DNA of 64,000 nucleotides, from the NCBI RefSeq assembly GCF_001152565.1, contig NZ_CQAZ01000020.1:1-64000 (forward strand), read 5' to 3'. The translations under genes were made by a program, and so were the position numbers. This document shows, piece by piece, positions 39,546-51,562 of the stretch. Each line of letters opens with the position of its first letter. The stretch's first letter is position 1. Origin of the DNA: Yersinia pekkanenii. GTDB lineage: Bacteria > Pseudomonadota > Gammaproteobacteria > Enterobacterales > Enterobacteriaceae. The notes under the pieces are model-generated. The model ran no database searches. It saw only the letters and a program-made list of their open reading frames with translations, and was not told the DNA's origin.

Positions 39546-41169
39546 TGCTGCTGCCGCGACTGAACAGCAGCGCACATACCTCCTCCGGCACCCTATATTG
39601 ATCACGGTGGTCCAGAGTCATACGGCACCAGGCATCGGCCAGCGGCGGTGACGCAAAACGCAGTAATTGAGCCGCACAACACAGATCAAACAGTTGCTGA
39701 GTTAATGCCCGTCCTTGCTCTTCTTTGGGGTTTTTCAGTCGCTGCTGTAATTGCCGCCACCCACGATCAAATAGCCGGTTTTGGCCGCGAACCGGGTAGA
39801 ACTCTTGCTGAAGCATCTCTACCGCTGCTGGCAGTTTGCGCAACGTCCGTAACACGTCAAGGCACATAATATTGCCAGAGCCTTCCCAGATACTGTTTAC
39901 GGGCATTTCACGATAAAGCCGTGGCAGCTCACTCTGTTCGCAATAACCGATCCCACCCAGCACTTCCATCGCTTCGGCAACAAACGCACTACCCTGCCCG
40001 CATACCCGATATTTAGCCGCAGGAGTCAGCAGACGGCTAAATATCTGCTCATGAACCTCACCCGACTTTTCCCATGCACCGGCCAAACGCATCAGTAATG
40101 CGGTATGCCCCTCCAGACGCAATGCCATGCGACTCAGCACTTGTCGCATCAACGGTTGGTCCACCAATGTCTTGCCAAAAGCTTGCCGCTGGCAGGCGTG
40201 ATGCAGCGCAACGGTGAAGGCACGCCTCATCAGGCCATGGCTGCCCAGCGCACAATCAAAACGGGTATATCCCCCCATTTTCAGAATTTGGCGAATACCG
40301 TCGCCCTCGTCCCCCAGTAGCCAAGCGGTCGCATTATCAAACTCGACTTCACTACTGGCATTGGAACGGTTGCCGAGTTTGTCTTTCAGCCGCTCTAATC
40401 GAATCGAGTTATAGCTTCCATCCGGTAATATTTTAGGCAAAAAGAAGCAGGATAATCCTCCTTCGGCCTGCGCCAGTACCAGATGTGCGTCACTTTGTGG
40501 TACCGAGAAAAACCATTTATGCCCGACCAGTCGATAAGCCTCGCCATTGCCACGTGCGCCCAACGGTTCTGCCTTGGTGGCATTACTGAGCACATCGGAT
40601 CCGCCCTGTTTTTCCGTCATTCCCATGCCGATCAGTAAGCCCCGTTTCTCACTACCGACGCACTGATGGGTGTCATGGCTACAGGAAAGTAGTGGCGGTA
40701 GCCAGTTTTGAAATAGGGGAGGAAGAGTTTGTTGTAGCAGTGGGATGGCACCAAAGGTCATGGTTATCGGGCATAACGTTCCGGCCTCCACCTGTGCATG
40801 TAAGATAAAACGTGCGGCGCGTGCCACAAAAGACCCCATCAGGGCATCTTCCTGCCACGGCAGATTATGCACCCGGTGATTGACCAGTGATTGCATTAAC
40901 ACATACCACGCGGGGTGAAATCGTACCTGGTCCAACCGCTGTCCAGCGGCATCGTAACGTAATAATTCAGGAGGATTGGTATTTGCCAGCCGCCCCATTT
41001 CAAGAGATTCTTGCGAACCCAACTGTAACCCGATCAGAGAGAGGTTCTCTCCATCCCAGCCCGCGTGTTCCCTTATTATTGCTTCCCGCAAAGCCATATC
41101 AGACAGAAATAAATTGCTGTTTGACAATGGCTCAGGCTGATTGAAAACCAAGTGAGTCTGCCACTCCAT
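39538..41169 (-). CDS. aidB: AidB acyl-CoA dehydrogenase-like alkylation response protein
   Basis: 543 residues from the ATG at 41169, preceded by a near-perfect GGAGGAAAG; the frame is open to 41211. Acyl-CoA dehydrogenase fold with FAD-contact MGMTEKQGGSDVLSN and GHKWFFSVPQSDAHL, and C-terminal EVLGGIGYCEQSELPRLYRE. E. coli AidB binds FAD and DNA and is induced by alkylation via Ada. Confidence 0.96.
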   Translation of the reverse strand: MEWQTHLVFNQPEPLSNSNLFLSDMALREAIIREHAGWDGENLSLIGLQLGSQESLEMGRLANTNPPELLRYDAAGQRLDQVRFHPAWYVLMQSLVNHRVHNLPWQEDALMGSFVARAARFILHAQVEAGTLCPITMTFGAIPLLQQTLPPLFQNWLPPLLSCSHDTHQCVGSEKRGLLIGMGMTEKQGGSDVLSNATKAEPLGARGNGEAYRLVGHKWFFSVPQSDAHLVLAQAEGGLSCFFLPKILPDGSYNSIRLERLKDKLGNRSNASSEVEFDNATAWLLGDEGDGIRQILKMGGYTRFDCALGSHGLMRRAFTVALHHACQRQAFGKTLVDQPLMRQVLSRMALRLEGHTALLMRLAGAWEKSGEVHEQIFSRLLTPAAKYRVCGQGSAFVAEAMEVLGGIGYCEQSELPRLYREMPVNSIWEGSGNIMCLDVLRTLRKLPAAVEMLQQEFYPVRGQNRLFDRGWRQLQQRLKNPKEEQGRALTQQLFDLCCAAQLLRFASPPLADAWCRMTLDHRDQYRVPEEVCALLFSRGSSIK

Positions 41170-41316
41170 ACTTTCCTCCATTTCCATACTCATCATGAAA
41201 CCGGCATTCATAAATCAGCGTTAAGTATGGTGCAGGTGGGAATTTTTGCTGACAGGCTCATCACAAACAGGGGCTAAACCTCTATATCTTACTGATAATT
41301 TGGGTTAACTCACCAT

Positions 41317-41350
41317 AAAAAAGCCAACATCCGCAAATGTTGGCTTTTTG
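41317..41350. terminator. Terminator downstream of rlmB
   Basis: AAAAAGCCAACAT-ccgcaa-ATGTTGGCTTTTT, symmetric A and T runs; about 25 bp past the rlmB stop. Confidence 0.92.
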
Positions 41351-41373
41351 AAAAACAGTGATAAAAAAACGTA

Positions 41374-42114
41374 TTAAGCTTTCAATGCCCGCTGACGCAC
41401 CACTTCAAATAAACAAACACCGGTGGCCACCGACACGTTCAGTGAAGACACGGTACCCGCCATTGGGATGCTGATCAGCTCGTCACAGTGTTCACGGGTC
41501 AAACGGCGCATACCTTCACCTTCGGCCCCCATCACCAGCGCCATCGGGCCAGTCATTTTGCTCTGATACAGCGTGTGGTCGGCCTCACCGGCAGTACCCA
41601 CAATCCATACATTGTGTTCTTGCAACACCCGCAACGTGCGCGCCAGATTAGTCACTTTAATCAATGGCACGTTTTCAGCAGCACCACTGGCCACTTTTTT
41701 GGCAATAGCATTGAGTTGTGCTGAGCGATCCCGTGGCACAATAACCGCGTGGACACCGGCGGCATCTGCGCTACGCAAACAGGCGCCCAAATTATGGGGA
41801 TCAGTAACGCCATCCAGCACCAGCAGGAAAGGCATTTCCACACTTTTCAGCAAGGCCGGTAAATCGCTCTCTTGATACTGACGCCCTTCACGAACCCGCG
41901 CCACGATCCCCTGATGGACACCACCTTCAACCTGTGTGTCCAACCACTGACGGTTGGCAACCTGAATCACTAAACCGGCAGCTTCCAGTTCCGCGACCAA
42001 TGGCTGTAAGCGACGATCTTCACGGCCTTTCAGAATAAAAACTTCCAGAAAACGTTGCGGATCATTGTCTAACAGGGCTTTGACGGCGTGAATACCGTAA
42101 ATAATTTCGCTCAT
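41374..42114 (-). CDS. rlmB: 23S rRNA Gm2251 methyltransferase
   Basis: 246 residues of the SPOUT family: [51 protein letters not shown] and [18 protein letters not shown] (knot). It 2'-O-methylates G2251 of 23S rRNA. Downstream of rnr, as in E. coli. Confidence 0.97.
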   Translation of the reverse strand: MSEIIYGIHAVKALLDNDPQRFLEVFILKGREDRRLQPLVAELEAAGLVIQVANRQWLDTQVEGGVHQGIVARVREGRQYQESDLPALLKSVEMPFLLVLDGVTDPHNLGACLRSADAAGVHAVIVPRDRSAQLNAIAKKVASGAAENVPLIKVTNLARTLRVLQEHNVWIVGTAGEADHTLYQSKMTGPMALVMGAEGEGMRRLTREHCDELISIPMAGTVSSLNVSVATGVCLFEVVRQRALKA

Positions 42115-42143
42115 GATGCTCTTTTATAATAAATGATTAAACA

Positions 42144-42272
42144 TATACCCTAAATAATTCAAGTTGCAGGAAGGCGGCTAGTGAGAGAATCCCGATGAGC
42201 TTACGGTGTTGTAAGTGATCCGGGTGATTAAACGTAGCCAACGCACATGCAGTTTGAAGTATGACGGGTATA
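42144..42272 (+). repeat. ERIC/IRU element, full length
   Basis: 129 bp from TATACCC to GGGTATA with the ERIC core (GGAAGGCGGCTAGTGAGAGA, GAGCTTACGGTGTTGTAAGT). It lies between rnr and rlmB, so it is probably transcribed between the two. Confidence 0.88.
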
Positions 42273-42323
42273 AATGATTAAATTAATGCGGGTGACCAAA
42301 GCCACCCGACAATCAGTAGACCA

Positions 42324-44870
42324 TTACTGGTCGCTACTGGTTTTCTTCTTCGCACGCTTGGCCTTAGTGGCGGCGGCAATTTTTTTGGTTTTAGCCGATG
42401 CTCTTTTCGCTTTAGCTTTGGCTTTTTTCTCAGCTAACGCTTTATCATCCACCTTCACGGTGGCATCTGCCGGGCGGAAAGCACTGTCTGGCTCGAAGTT
42501 CACCGGCTTTTTAGCCCGACCTGGGCGTTTTTGCCCTCCCCCTGCGGGCGCACCATCACGTTGTGGTGCTCTAGATGAAGTTCCTCGGCCGCCACGAGCG
42601 GTAGAGGTACCACGCATGGTGCGCTGGCCATCAGCTTTCTTCGCCTTATCACGGGCGGTTTTACCTTCACCACGCGGCTTACGGGTACTGGAAACCAGTG
42701 CAAAGTCGATTTTGCGCTCATCCATATGTACCGCTTCAACCCGGATTTCCACCGTATCACCCAACCGATAAACAGTCCCGGAGGATTCACCGATCAGACG
42801 CTGGCCGATGTTGTCGTAACGGTAGTAATCATTATCCAGGCTGGAAACATGCACCAGACCATCAATAAACAGATCATCCAGACGCACGAAGAAACCAAAG
42901 CCAGTGACACTGGCAATAATACCGGTGAAGACCTTGCCAACCTGATCCTGCATAAAATCACACTTCAGCCAATCAGCTACGTTACGGGTAGCTTCATCAG
43001 CGCGGCGCTCAGTCATTGAGCAGTGTTCACCCAATTGCAGCATCTCGTCGTATTCACTGTGCCAGCCACCGGTTGGGGTCCAGCGCTCTTTCTGATTACC
43101 CTGTTCTTTGGCAAGCTGATACTTGATGGCACGGTGCATAGCCAGGTCTGGGTAACGGCGGATTGGCGAGGTGAAATGACCATAAGAGGCCAGCGCCAAA
43201 CCAAAGTGGCCGCGGTTTTCCGGATCGTAAACCGCTTGTTTCATCGAGCGCAGCAACATGGTTTGCAGCATTTCATGGTCCGGGCGATCGGCAACTTCAT
43301 CCATCAGTACAGCATAGTCTTTCGGCTCTGGCTTCAGGCCACCGCCTAACGTCAGGCCAAGCTCATTCAGCACACTACGCAGCGCCGAGATATGGTCATC
43401 ACTTGGCCGGTCATGCACACGGAACAGTGCGGGTTCGTTGTGTTTTTCTACAAAACGCGCGGCGGCAATATTCGCCAGAATCATGCACTCTTCAATCAGC
43501 TTATGCGCGTCGTTACGTACGGTCGATTCAACGCGCTCAATACGCCGTTCGGCGTTGAAAATAAACTTGGCTTCTTCGGTTTCGAACGCAATACCGCCAC
43601 GCTCAGCACGAGCCTGATCCAGCGCCTTATACAGGGAGTGCAGTTCCAGTAGATGCGGCACCAGCGGCTGATATTGCTCACGCAGCGTCTCTTCACCATC
43701 AATAATCCGCCACACTTTGGTGTAGGTCAGACGCGCGTGGGAGCTCATGACCGCTTCGTAGAATTTGTAAGACGATAGCTTGCCCTGTGAGGAGATGGTC
43801 ATCTCACACACCATACACAGGCGGTCTACCTGCGGATTCAGCGAACAAAGGCCGTTTGACAGCACTTCCGGCAGCATAGGGACGACTTGCAACGGGAAGT
43901 AAATCGAGTTACCACGGCTACGAGCTTCGTCATCCAGCGCTGTCTGTGGACGCACATAATAGCTGACATCAGCAATGGCCACCCACAAACGCCAGCCGCC
44001 ACCGCGTTTCTTCTCGCAGTAAACAGCATCATCGAAGTCACGGGCATCTTCACCATCAATGGTGACCAGCGGCAGGTTGCGTAAATCTACCCGCCCTTTT
44101 TTCGCCTCTTCCGGTACCTGCTCTTTCAGATCCGCAACTTGCTTTTCAACTTGCGGCGGCCAGGTGTGGGGGATTTCATGGGTGCGCAGCGCGATATCTA
44201 CCGCCATGCTGGTTCCCATGTTCTCACCGAGCACTTCAACAATTTTACCCACCGCTTTCGTACGGCGAGTCGGGCGCTGGGTCAACTCGACCACTACCAT
44301 ATAACCCATCCGCGCGCCGTTGATAGCCTCTGGCGGGATCAAAATATCAAAACTCAATCGACCATCATCCGGCACCACAAAACCGGTACCGGCATCGGTA
44401 AAGTAGCGACCCACGATCTGACTGGTTTTCGGGACTAATACGCGCACGATACGTGCTTCACGGCGACCTTTGCGGTCAGCACCAACCGGTTGGGCCAATA
44501 CCACATCACCATGAATGGCGGTTTTCATCTGTTCTGCGGAGAGATACAGGTCGTCTTTACTGCCTTCTACACGTAAAAAGCCGAAACCATCACGGTGACC
44601 AATAACAGTACCGCGTAATAGGTCCAAACGCTCCGGCAAGGCGTAGCACTGACGACGGGTGAAGACTAGCTGCCCATCACGCTCCATGGCGCGCAGGCGG
44701 CGGCGCAGCGCCTCTAAAGGCTCTTCACCGGTTAAGTTAAGTTCATTGGCCAGCTCTTCACGGCTGGCAGGTGTTTCGCGTTTCGCGAGATGAGCCAAAA
44801 TGAATTCCCGGCTAGGGATCGGTGACTCATATTTCTCTGCTTCTCGTTCCAGGAATGGATCTTGTGACAT
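42324..44870 (-). CDS. rnr: Ribonuclease R
   Basis: 848 residues from the ATG at 44870 (GGAGG upstream); the frame is open to 44993 but would overlap nsrR. HTH and cold-shock domains first, RNB domain with [17 protein letters not shown] (catalytic Asp cluster, about residues 270-285), S1 domain and a long Lys/Arg/Ala-rich tail. 3'-5' exoribonuclease for structured RNA and tmRNA quality control. Confidence 0.97.
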   Translation of the reverse strand: MSQDPFLEREAEKYESPIPSREFILAHLAKRETPASREELANELNLTGEEPLEALRRRLRAMERDGQLVFTRRQCYALPERLDLLRGTVIGHRDGFGFLRVEGSKDDLYLSAEQMKTAIHGDVVLAQPVGADRKGRREARIVRVLVPKTSQIVGRYFTDAGTGFVVPDDGRLSFDILIPPEAINGARMGYMVVVELTQRPTRRTKAVGKIVEVLGENMGTSMAVDIALRTHEIPHTWPPQVEKQVADLKEQVPEEAKKGRVDLRNLPLVTIDGEDARDFDDAVYCEKKRGGGWRLWVAIADVSYYVRPQTALDDEARSRGNSIYFPLQVVPMLPEVLSNGLCSLNPQVDRLCMVCEMTISSQGKLSSYKFYEAVMSSHARLTYTKVWRIIDGEETLREQYQPLVPHLLELHSLYKALDQARAERGGIAFETEEAKFIFNAERRIERVESTVRNDAHKLIEECMILANIAAARFVEKHNEPALFRVHDRPSDDHISALRSVLNELGLTLGGGLKPEPKDYAVLMDEVADRPDHEMLQTMLLRSMKQAVYDPENRGHFGLALASYGHFTSPIRRYPDLAMHRAIKYQLAKEQGNQKERWTPTGGWHSEYDEMLQLGEHCSMTERRADEATRNVADWLKCDFMQDQVGKVFTGIIASVTGFGFFVRLDDLFIDGLVHVSSLDNDYYRYDNIGQRLIGESSGTVYRLGDTVEIRVEAVHMDERKIDFALVSSTRKPRGEGKTARDKAKKADGQRTMRGTSTARGGRGTSSRAPQRDGAPAGGGQKRPGRAKKPVNFEPDSAFRPADATVKVDDKALAEKKAKAKAKRASAKTKKIAAATKAKRAKKKTSSDQ

Positions 44871-44916
44871 TGCGGTTCCTCCGTTGTCAGCAGCTATACG
44901 CGTTTTATTATAAAAG

Positions 44917-45342
44917 CTACTCAACAAGTAATAGCTTGTAGAGCGGGGAATTATCTTTGACCATATCAGCCAAAGTATAGTTATCCAGCTCATTAAGGAA
45001 ACTCTGTACCGCCTGATTAAGCACTTGTTTCAGGCGGCAGGCTGGTGTTATGTGACAAAAATCACTACTGCAATTCACCAGAGACAGCGGCTCCAGTTGG
45101 CGCACAACATCACCAATTAGAATTTGGTCAGCCGGTTTACCCAAACGTATGCCACCGTTTTTGCCTCGTACGGCGGTCACTAGCCCAACACGGCTCAATT
45201 GATTGATTATTTTAACCATATGATTTCGGGACACGCCGTAGACCTCAGTTACCTGAGAAATGTTGGTCATTTGGCCTTCCGGTAGCGAGGCCATATAAGT
45301 AAGCGCTCGCAAACCATAATCAGTAAAACTTGTTAACTGCAC
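44917..45342 (-). CDS. nsrR: Nitric oxide-sensing repressor NsrR
   Basis: 141 residues, Rrf2 family. Winged [21 protein letters not shown] and [20 protein letters not shown], then the cluster cysteines in [15 protein letters not shown]. Loss of its Fe-S cluster by NO lifts repression of ytfE, whose promoter in this window carries a matching site. Co-directional with rnr, 46 bp apart. Confidence 0.97.
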   Translation of the reverse strand: MQLTSFTDYGLRALTYMASLPEGQMTNISQVTEVYGVSRNHMVKIINQLSRVGLVTAVRGKNGGIRLGKPADQILIGDVVRQLEPLSLVNCSSDFCHITPACRLKQVLNQAVQSFLNELDNYTLADMVKDNSPLYKLLLVE

Positions 45343-45565
45343 GTATACCCCTGAGTATCAGTTTACCCGGCTTAAGCCCATCTTAAGATGACACTGTTTG
45401 GATAGGCTATAAGTGCGATTCTAAGTGCTATTTAGAAACATATAGTTTGAATGATAAACCAGCCATAAAGCTTGCGGCTAATCATTTAGATGAAGGGGAG
45501 GTAATTTGATGTAAAACGGCTTATCCGAGGTCACTTCTGCATCTAATCATACTCAAAGCTATAAA
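45343..45565. other. nsrR upstream region
   Basis: Between nsrR and the purA terminator. No gene or repeat seen; it should contain the nsrR promoter. Confidence 0.4.
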
Positions 45566-45595
45566 CAATAAACCGGACCTAAGCCCGGTTTATTG
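45566..45595. terminator. Terminator of purA
   Basis: Perfect 11-bp stem CAATAAACCGG / CCGGTTTATTG with an 8-base loop, about 55 bp after the purA stop. Confidence 0.85.
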
Positions 45596-45649
45596 GAATC
45601 TGAATGTTGACTATTTAGCCATTGGCCGCTTAATCATAAATCAAATGGA

Positions 45650-46969
<1,320 letters not shown>

Positions 46970-47048
46970 TTAAAAAAGGATTCTAACATCTCATTAGGCT
47001 GCTTTCAGTACTTTTTAATACATAACTGCACAATTTTTGTGCTTACAT

Positions 47049-47249
47049 TCAGCCACCCATGCGGTTACGCAACATGTAGTAGATAACGATGCCTGAAACC
47101 ACTAATCCTCCGCCAAAACGGCGCAAAGTAGCATCAGGTAATTGGGTCATCGCCAGAATCATTTTGCGCCAGGCTTTGGGATACAGCATCGGACCCAGCC
47201 CTTCCAACACTAAAACTAAACCCAATGCTAACAAGATGGTTGAATTCAT
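47049..47249 (-). CDS. yjeT: Inner membrane DUF2065 protein YjeT
   Basis: 66 residues from the ATG at 47249, two membrane helices (ILLALGLVLVLEGLGPMLYP, FGGGLVVSGIVIYYML). Sits between hflC and purA as in E. coli; function unknown. Confidence 0.93.
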   Translation of the reverse strand: MNSTILLALGLVLVLEGLGPMLYPKAWRKMILAMTQLPDATLRRFGGGLVVSGIVIYYMLRNRMGG

Positions 47250-47290
47250 TGTCTGTCTCAATCAAATGGAAAAGGCGGCCTCAAATAGAA

Positions 47291-47316
47291 AAGGCCCGCA
47301 TAAACACGGGCCTTGC
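47291..47316 (-). terminator. Terminator after hflC
   Basis: On the minus strand AAGGCCCG-tgtttatg-CGGGCCTT followed by TTCTATTT, 35 bp past the hflC stop. Confidence 0.8.
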
Positions 47317-47349
47317 TGTTACGATCAAAACGAACTGTAACGACAGTTG

Positions 47350-48354
47350 TTATGGACGCTTACTCGAGTTATCGGGTGATTTCATGTAGCGGAAGAAATC
47401 ACTATCCGGGCTCAAGACCATCACATCGTTGCCACTGCTGAAGCTGTTTTCATAAGCACGCAGGCTACGGATGAAGGCATAGAAGTCAGGATCTTTACTG
47501 AATGCATCAGCAAACAGACGAGCCGCTTCTGCATCGCCGCCGCCGCGAGTAATACGCGCCTGACGTTCTGCTTCAGCCAGAGTACGCGTCACTTCATAGT
47601 CAGCCGTGGCACGCAACTTCTCGGCTTCTTCCTGACCTTGTGAACGGTGACGACGTGCTACCGCTTCACGTTCAGCACGCATACGCTGGAAGATAGCATC
47701 AGAGACTTCAGCCGGTAAGTTGATTTGCTTGATTCGCACGTCAACCACTTCAATCCCCAGCGCTGCCATACTGTTCGGGTTGACCGCAGGCTGTTTGCCA
47801 CGGGTTTCCTGTTCAACACGGGCTGCCGCAGAGGCAATGGCATCATCAGCTTCAGTGGTAACAGCTTCATCACCCACACTACCGGTATTCAGTGCATCAC
47901 GAACATCTGAAGTCAGACGACCACGTGAATCTGTGACGATATCCCGAACATTCAAACGACCAATTTCAGAACGCAAACGGTCACTGAACTTACGTTTCAA
48001 CAGCACTTCAGCCTGAGAGACATCACCACCACCGGTGGCCAGATAGTAACGGCTGAAATCGCTGATACGCCATTTCAGGTATGAGTCAACAATCAGGTCT
48101 TTCTTCTCGTTGGTCACGAAACGGTCAGCTTGGTTGTCCATGGTTTGAATACGGGCATCCAAGGTCTTCACTGTTTCGATAAACGGTATCTTGAAGTGCA
48201 AGCCCGGTGCATACACCCGCGGCTTGTTATCACTATCACGTAATACCTTACCAAAGCGCATCACAATGCCGCGCTGACCTTCTTGTACCACAAACAGCGA
48301 AGCGTAGAGTGCGACCAACACCACAACGACGATAAGTAAAATAGACTTACGCAT
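47350..48354 (-). CDS. hflC: FtsH modulator HflC
   Basis: 334 residues, SPFH family. One N-terminal membrane anchor (SILLIVVVVLVALYASLFVV), prohibitin domain, coiled-coil with RRHRSQGQEEAEKLRATADY. With HflK it forms the periplasmic cage that restrains the FtsH protease. Follows hflK by 3 bp. Confidence 0.97.
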   Translation of the reverse strand: MRKSILLIVVVVLVALYASLFVVQEGQRGIVMRFGKVLRDSDNKPRVYAPGLHFKIPFIETVKTLDARIQTMDNQADRFVTNEKKDLIVDSYLKWRISDFSRYYLATGGGDVSQAEVLLKRKFSDRLRSEIGRLNVRDIVTDSRGRLTSDVRDALNTGSVGDEAVTTEADDAIASAAARVEQETRGKQPAVNPNSMAALGIEVVDVRIKQINLPAEVSDAIFQRMRAEREAVARRHRSQGQEEAEKLRATADYEVTRTLAEAERQARITRGGGDAEAARLFADAFSKDPDFYAFIRSLRAYENSFSSGNDVMVLSPDSDFFRYMKSPDNSSKRP

Positions 48355-48357
48355 TGG

Positions 48358-49644
48358 TTATTCTCTCCCTACGCGAGTGGAAGTATCACGCTGAGCATTC
48401 GCCCGGCGCTGATCCATGATAGAGCCACCGGTTGAGCTGGTATTTGAGTTACTGACACCAGACTCTTGGCTGCTATTGGCAGAGGAAGGCGGATTCAAAC
48501 GAATCAGACTGGTGTCTTTGTTGCCATCCGCTTTATCTGTAGCACCTTGTCCGCGCATCAGTTGATCCAGCGGCAACACCATCAGACTGTTGCCTTTGTC
48601 ATTAGCCAACACTTTGCGAGTATGACCGAGGACCTTCTCCATGGTTTCGATATACAGACGCTCACGGGTAATTTCTGGTGCAGCCTTATACTCAGGCAAC
48701 AACTTGGCAAAACCAGCCACCTCACCTTGCGCTTCCAACACTTTACGTGCGGCATAAGCACGGGCATCTTCTAACAGACGCTGCGCCTGACCATTTGCAC
48801 GTGGCTGGACTTCGTTGGTATAGGCTTCCGCTTCACGAATATACTGTTGTTCGTTTTCACGGGCAGCAATCGCATCATCAAATGCCGCTTTAACTTCTTC
48901 CGGCGGACGCGCTGCCTGGAAGTTAACGTCCAGCAGAGTGATCCCCATTTTGTACGGACGAATAGTTTCTTCCAGTACACGCTGGGTATCGCTACGGACG
49001 ATGGTACGGCCTTCGGTGAGGATTTTGTCCATGGTGTATTTACCGATAACACCACGCACTGCACTGTCAGTGGCCTGACGCAGGCTGTCATCCGGATTAG
49101 TCACGCTAAACAGATAAGCGGCCGGGTCAGTCACACGGTACTGCACGTTCATTTCGATGCGAACCACGTTCTCATCGGAAGTCAGCATTACACCGGACGC
49201 AGCCAATTCACGTACCGATTCGACGTTAACAGGGGTCACTTCATCGATAAAGGTCGGTTTCCAGTTCAAACCAGGCTGTACGATGTGGCTTAATTTACCC
49301 AAACGAGTAACAACACCACGCTCGGCTTCTTTAATTGTATAGAAACCACTTGCCGCCCAGATAACCACAACCGCAACCACAGCGATAGCCACAATACGCC
49401 CACTGAAAGCAGGGCCTTGTGTCGCGCCATTATTGCCATTACCGGTACCGTTGCCGCCACCTTTACCTGTGAGGCTACTCAGTTTTTTACTCAGTTTCCG
49501 GAAGATATCATCCAGATCAGGCGGCCCTTGGTCACGGCCACCTTTATTATTATTGTTATTTCCGCCAGAGTTGCCGCCATTATTATTGCTGCTCCCCCAC
49601 GGATCGCGGTCCTGTCCGTTATTACCGGGCTGATTCCACGCCAT
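48358..49644 (-). CDS. hflK: FtsH modulator HflK
   Basis: 428 residues. Gly/Asn-rich cytosolic N-terminus (SSNNNGGNSGGNNNNNKGGR), membrane anchor around residues 82-100, SPFH domain, and a Ser/Asn-rich C-terminal tail. Partner of HflC in the FtsH complex. The low-complexity N-terminus is longer than the equivalent part of HflC. Confidence 0.97.
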   Translation of the reverse strand: MAWNQPGNNGQDRDPWGSSNNNGGNSGGNNNNNKGGRDQGPPDLDDIFRKLSKKLSSLTGKGGGNGTGNGNNGATQGPAFSGRIVAIAVVAVVVIWAASGFYTIKEAERGVVTRLGKLSHIVQPGLNWKPTFIDEVTPVNVESVRELAASGVMLTSDENVVRIEMNVQYRVTDPAAYLFSVTNPDDSLRQATDSAVRGVIGKYTMDKILTEGRTIVRSDTQRVLEETIRPYKMGITLLDVNFQAARPPEEVKAAFDDAIAARENEQQYIREAEAYTNEVQPRANGQAQRLLEDARAYAARKVLEAQGEVAGFAKLLPEYKAAPEITRERLYIETMEKVLGHTRKVLANDKGNSLMVLPLDQLMRGQGATDKADGNKDTSLIRLNPPSSANSSQESGVSNSNTSSTGGSIMDQRRANAQRDTSTRVGRE

Positions 49645-49741
49645 GTTTTAGCTCCATTCTTCTATGATTGGTTTTCTTCAGGCCAAGAGCACACGCCAAA
49701 CAAGCTGGCTCTTAATCTCACAAAAAAAGGCATTTAATCAG

Positions 49742-51043
49742 TCAATTAGCCGTACCAGGCTCATTGACAATATAACTGACCAATTCTTGCTCTTGCTTAC
49801 AGAGACGACGCCAATCAACGATAGGCATTCTTACCACCATACCGACGTTCCCGTCCTCGTCTATCCACTCTTTTTCAATTGCCTGAAGCTGGTAAAAACG
49901 GCTACGTAGACGGCCTGCCTGAGGCGGTAAACGCAATTCAATGTGTGCGATCTCACCTGAAAGGCGTTCCGTCAACGCTTGAAAGAGCAACGGGATCCCT
50001 GCGCCGGTTTGGGCCGAAAGCCAAACTCTGACTGGCAGATTGTCTTCGTTGCGATCAATTCGCGGGACAAAGTCATCCAACAAATCAATTTTATTCATTA
50101 CTAATAATGTAGGTATTTCATCCGCCTCGATTTCTGCCAATACAGAATCAACTGCGGCCATATTCTCATCTACCCGAGGATCGGCTGCATCAACAATGTG
50201 TAACAATAATGAGGCTTCCCGCGTTTCTTGTAATGTCGCTTTAAAAGCAGCAACCAGATCATGCGGTAAATGCCGGATAAAACCTACCGTATCCGCCAAT
50301 ACTGTATCACCCACATCAGCCACAGTAATACGACGTAATGTAGGGTCCAGTGTGGCAAATAATTGGTCAGCCGTATAAACATCAGCTGCCGTAATTTTGT
50401 TAAACAGGCTGGATTTACCGGCGTTGGTATATCCCACCAAAGATACTGTCGGAATATCTGCACGGGTACGCGCACGCCGCCCTTGCTCACGCTGCTTTGC
50501 TACACGCTCCAAACGGCTCAAAATCAAGCTGATACGGTCGCGCAACAAACGGCGATCAGTCTCCAACTGGGTTTCACCAGGCCCTCTTAGGCCGATGCCC
50601 CCCTTTTGACGCTCAAGATGCGTCCAGCCACGTACCAAACGAGTCGCAATATGGCGCAATTGCGCTAATTCGACCTGTAATTTACCTTCATGGGTACGGG
50701 CCCGTTGGGCAAAAATATCGAGAATCAGCCCGGTACGATCAATGACTCGACACTCGCACAAACGCTCAAGGTTGCGCTCTTGCGCTGCGGAAAGAGCATG
50801 ATCAAACAAGACAACAGACGCGCCACTGGCTTTCACCGCGTCAGCGATTTCTACGGCCTTTCCTTCGCCAACAAAGTACTTAGGGTGTGGTGCTTTGCGA
50901 CTACCCGTTACAATTTGCAAAGCCTCTACGCCCGCAGAAGATACCAGCGCTTCAAATTCACGCAGATCCTCTGTGTCTTTATCTCGCGTGAAATAGATAT
51001 GAACGAGTACGGCCTGTTCACCGGCTTCATAGCGGTCAAACAA
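49742..51043 (-). CDS. hflX: Ribosome-associated GTPase HflX
   Basis: 433 residues: N-terminal HflX domain (VSSAGVEALQIVTGSRKAPH), a glycine-rich GGIGLRGPGETQLETDRRLL linker, then the G domain with GYTNAGKSSLFNKI, ADTVGFIRHLPH and MNKIDLLDD. Rescues stalled or heat-damaged ribosomes. Between hfq and hflK. Confidence 0.97.
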   Translation of the reverse strand: MFDRYEAGEQAVLVHIYFTRDKDTEDLREFEALVSSAGVEALQIVTGSRKAPHPKYFVGEGKAVEIADAVKASGASVVLFDHALSAAQERNLERLCECRVIDRTGLILDIFAQRARTHEGKLQVELAQLRHIATRLVRGWTHLERQKGGIGLRGPGETQLETDRRLLRDRISLILSRLERVAKQREQGRRARTRADIPTVSLVGYTNAGKSSLFNKITAADVYTADQLFATLDPTLRRITVADVGDTVLADTVGFIRHLPHDLVAAFKATLQETREASLLLHIVDAADPRVDENMAAVDSVLAEIEADEIPTLLVMNKIDLLDDFVPRIDRNEDNLPVRVWLSAQTGAGIPLLFQALTERLSGEIAHIELRLPPQAGRLRSRFYQLQAIEKEWIDEDGNVGMVVRMPIVDWRRLCKQEQELVSYIVNEPGTAN

Positions 51044-51141
51044 ACGGGCAACCTCTCAAACGAATCAAAACCGCGAGTGCGGAGAACATAAGCCCAAATC
51101 TGTTGCTTATGTTCCCCGTCATGGTCGACCAGCAATGCGCT

Positions 51142-51447
51142 TTATTCAGCGTCATCGCTATCCTGCTGCGGCTGTTGTGGCGCAGACGGATTACTACCAT
51201 GATAATTATTAGTGCTACCACTCGGCGTATTGCTGTGATGCGAAACCGGGCGAGAAGGCACTACCGTAGAAATAGCATGCTTATAAACCATCTGGCTGAC
51301 TGTGTTCTTTAACAGAATGACAAACTGATCAAAAGACTCAACTTGGCCCTGCAGTTTAATGCCATTCACTAAATAAATAGAAACCGGAACCCGTTCACGA
51401 CGCAATGCGTTCAGGAACGGATCTTGCAAAGATTGCCCCTTAGCCAT
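51142..51447 (-). CDS. hfq: RNA chaperone Hfq
   Basis: 101 residues. Sm1 and Sm2 motifs [20 protein letters not shown] and VEFDQF-type [27 protein letters not shown], then a disordered His/Ser/Gln tail ending DSDDAE. Hexameric; pairs small RNAs with mRNAs. Confidence 0.98.
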   Translation of the reverse strand: MAKGQSLQDPFLNALRRERVPVSIYLVNGIKLQGQVESFDQFVILLKNTVSQMVYKHAISTVVPSRPVSHHSNTPSGSTNNYHGSNPSAPQQPQQDSDDAE

Positions 51448-51562
51448 TCTATATTTTCCTTATTTGCTTGTTGTTTTTAACTAAGAACCTATCGGCTCGA
51501 AAATAAACTGCGTAAAAAAATCTGCGCGTTGAGTACTAATCAATTGTACACAATCATTCAAC

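Noticed and set aside
42274-42771. Open frame antisense to the rnr tail
   Set aside because: Produced by the Lys/Ala-rich repeats of the RNase R C-terminus on the other strand; no independent support.
48847-49293. Open frame antisense to hflK
   Set aside because: Lies wholly within hflK with no start signal; composition follows the complementary codons.
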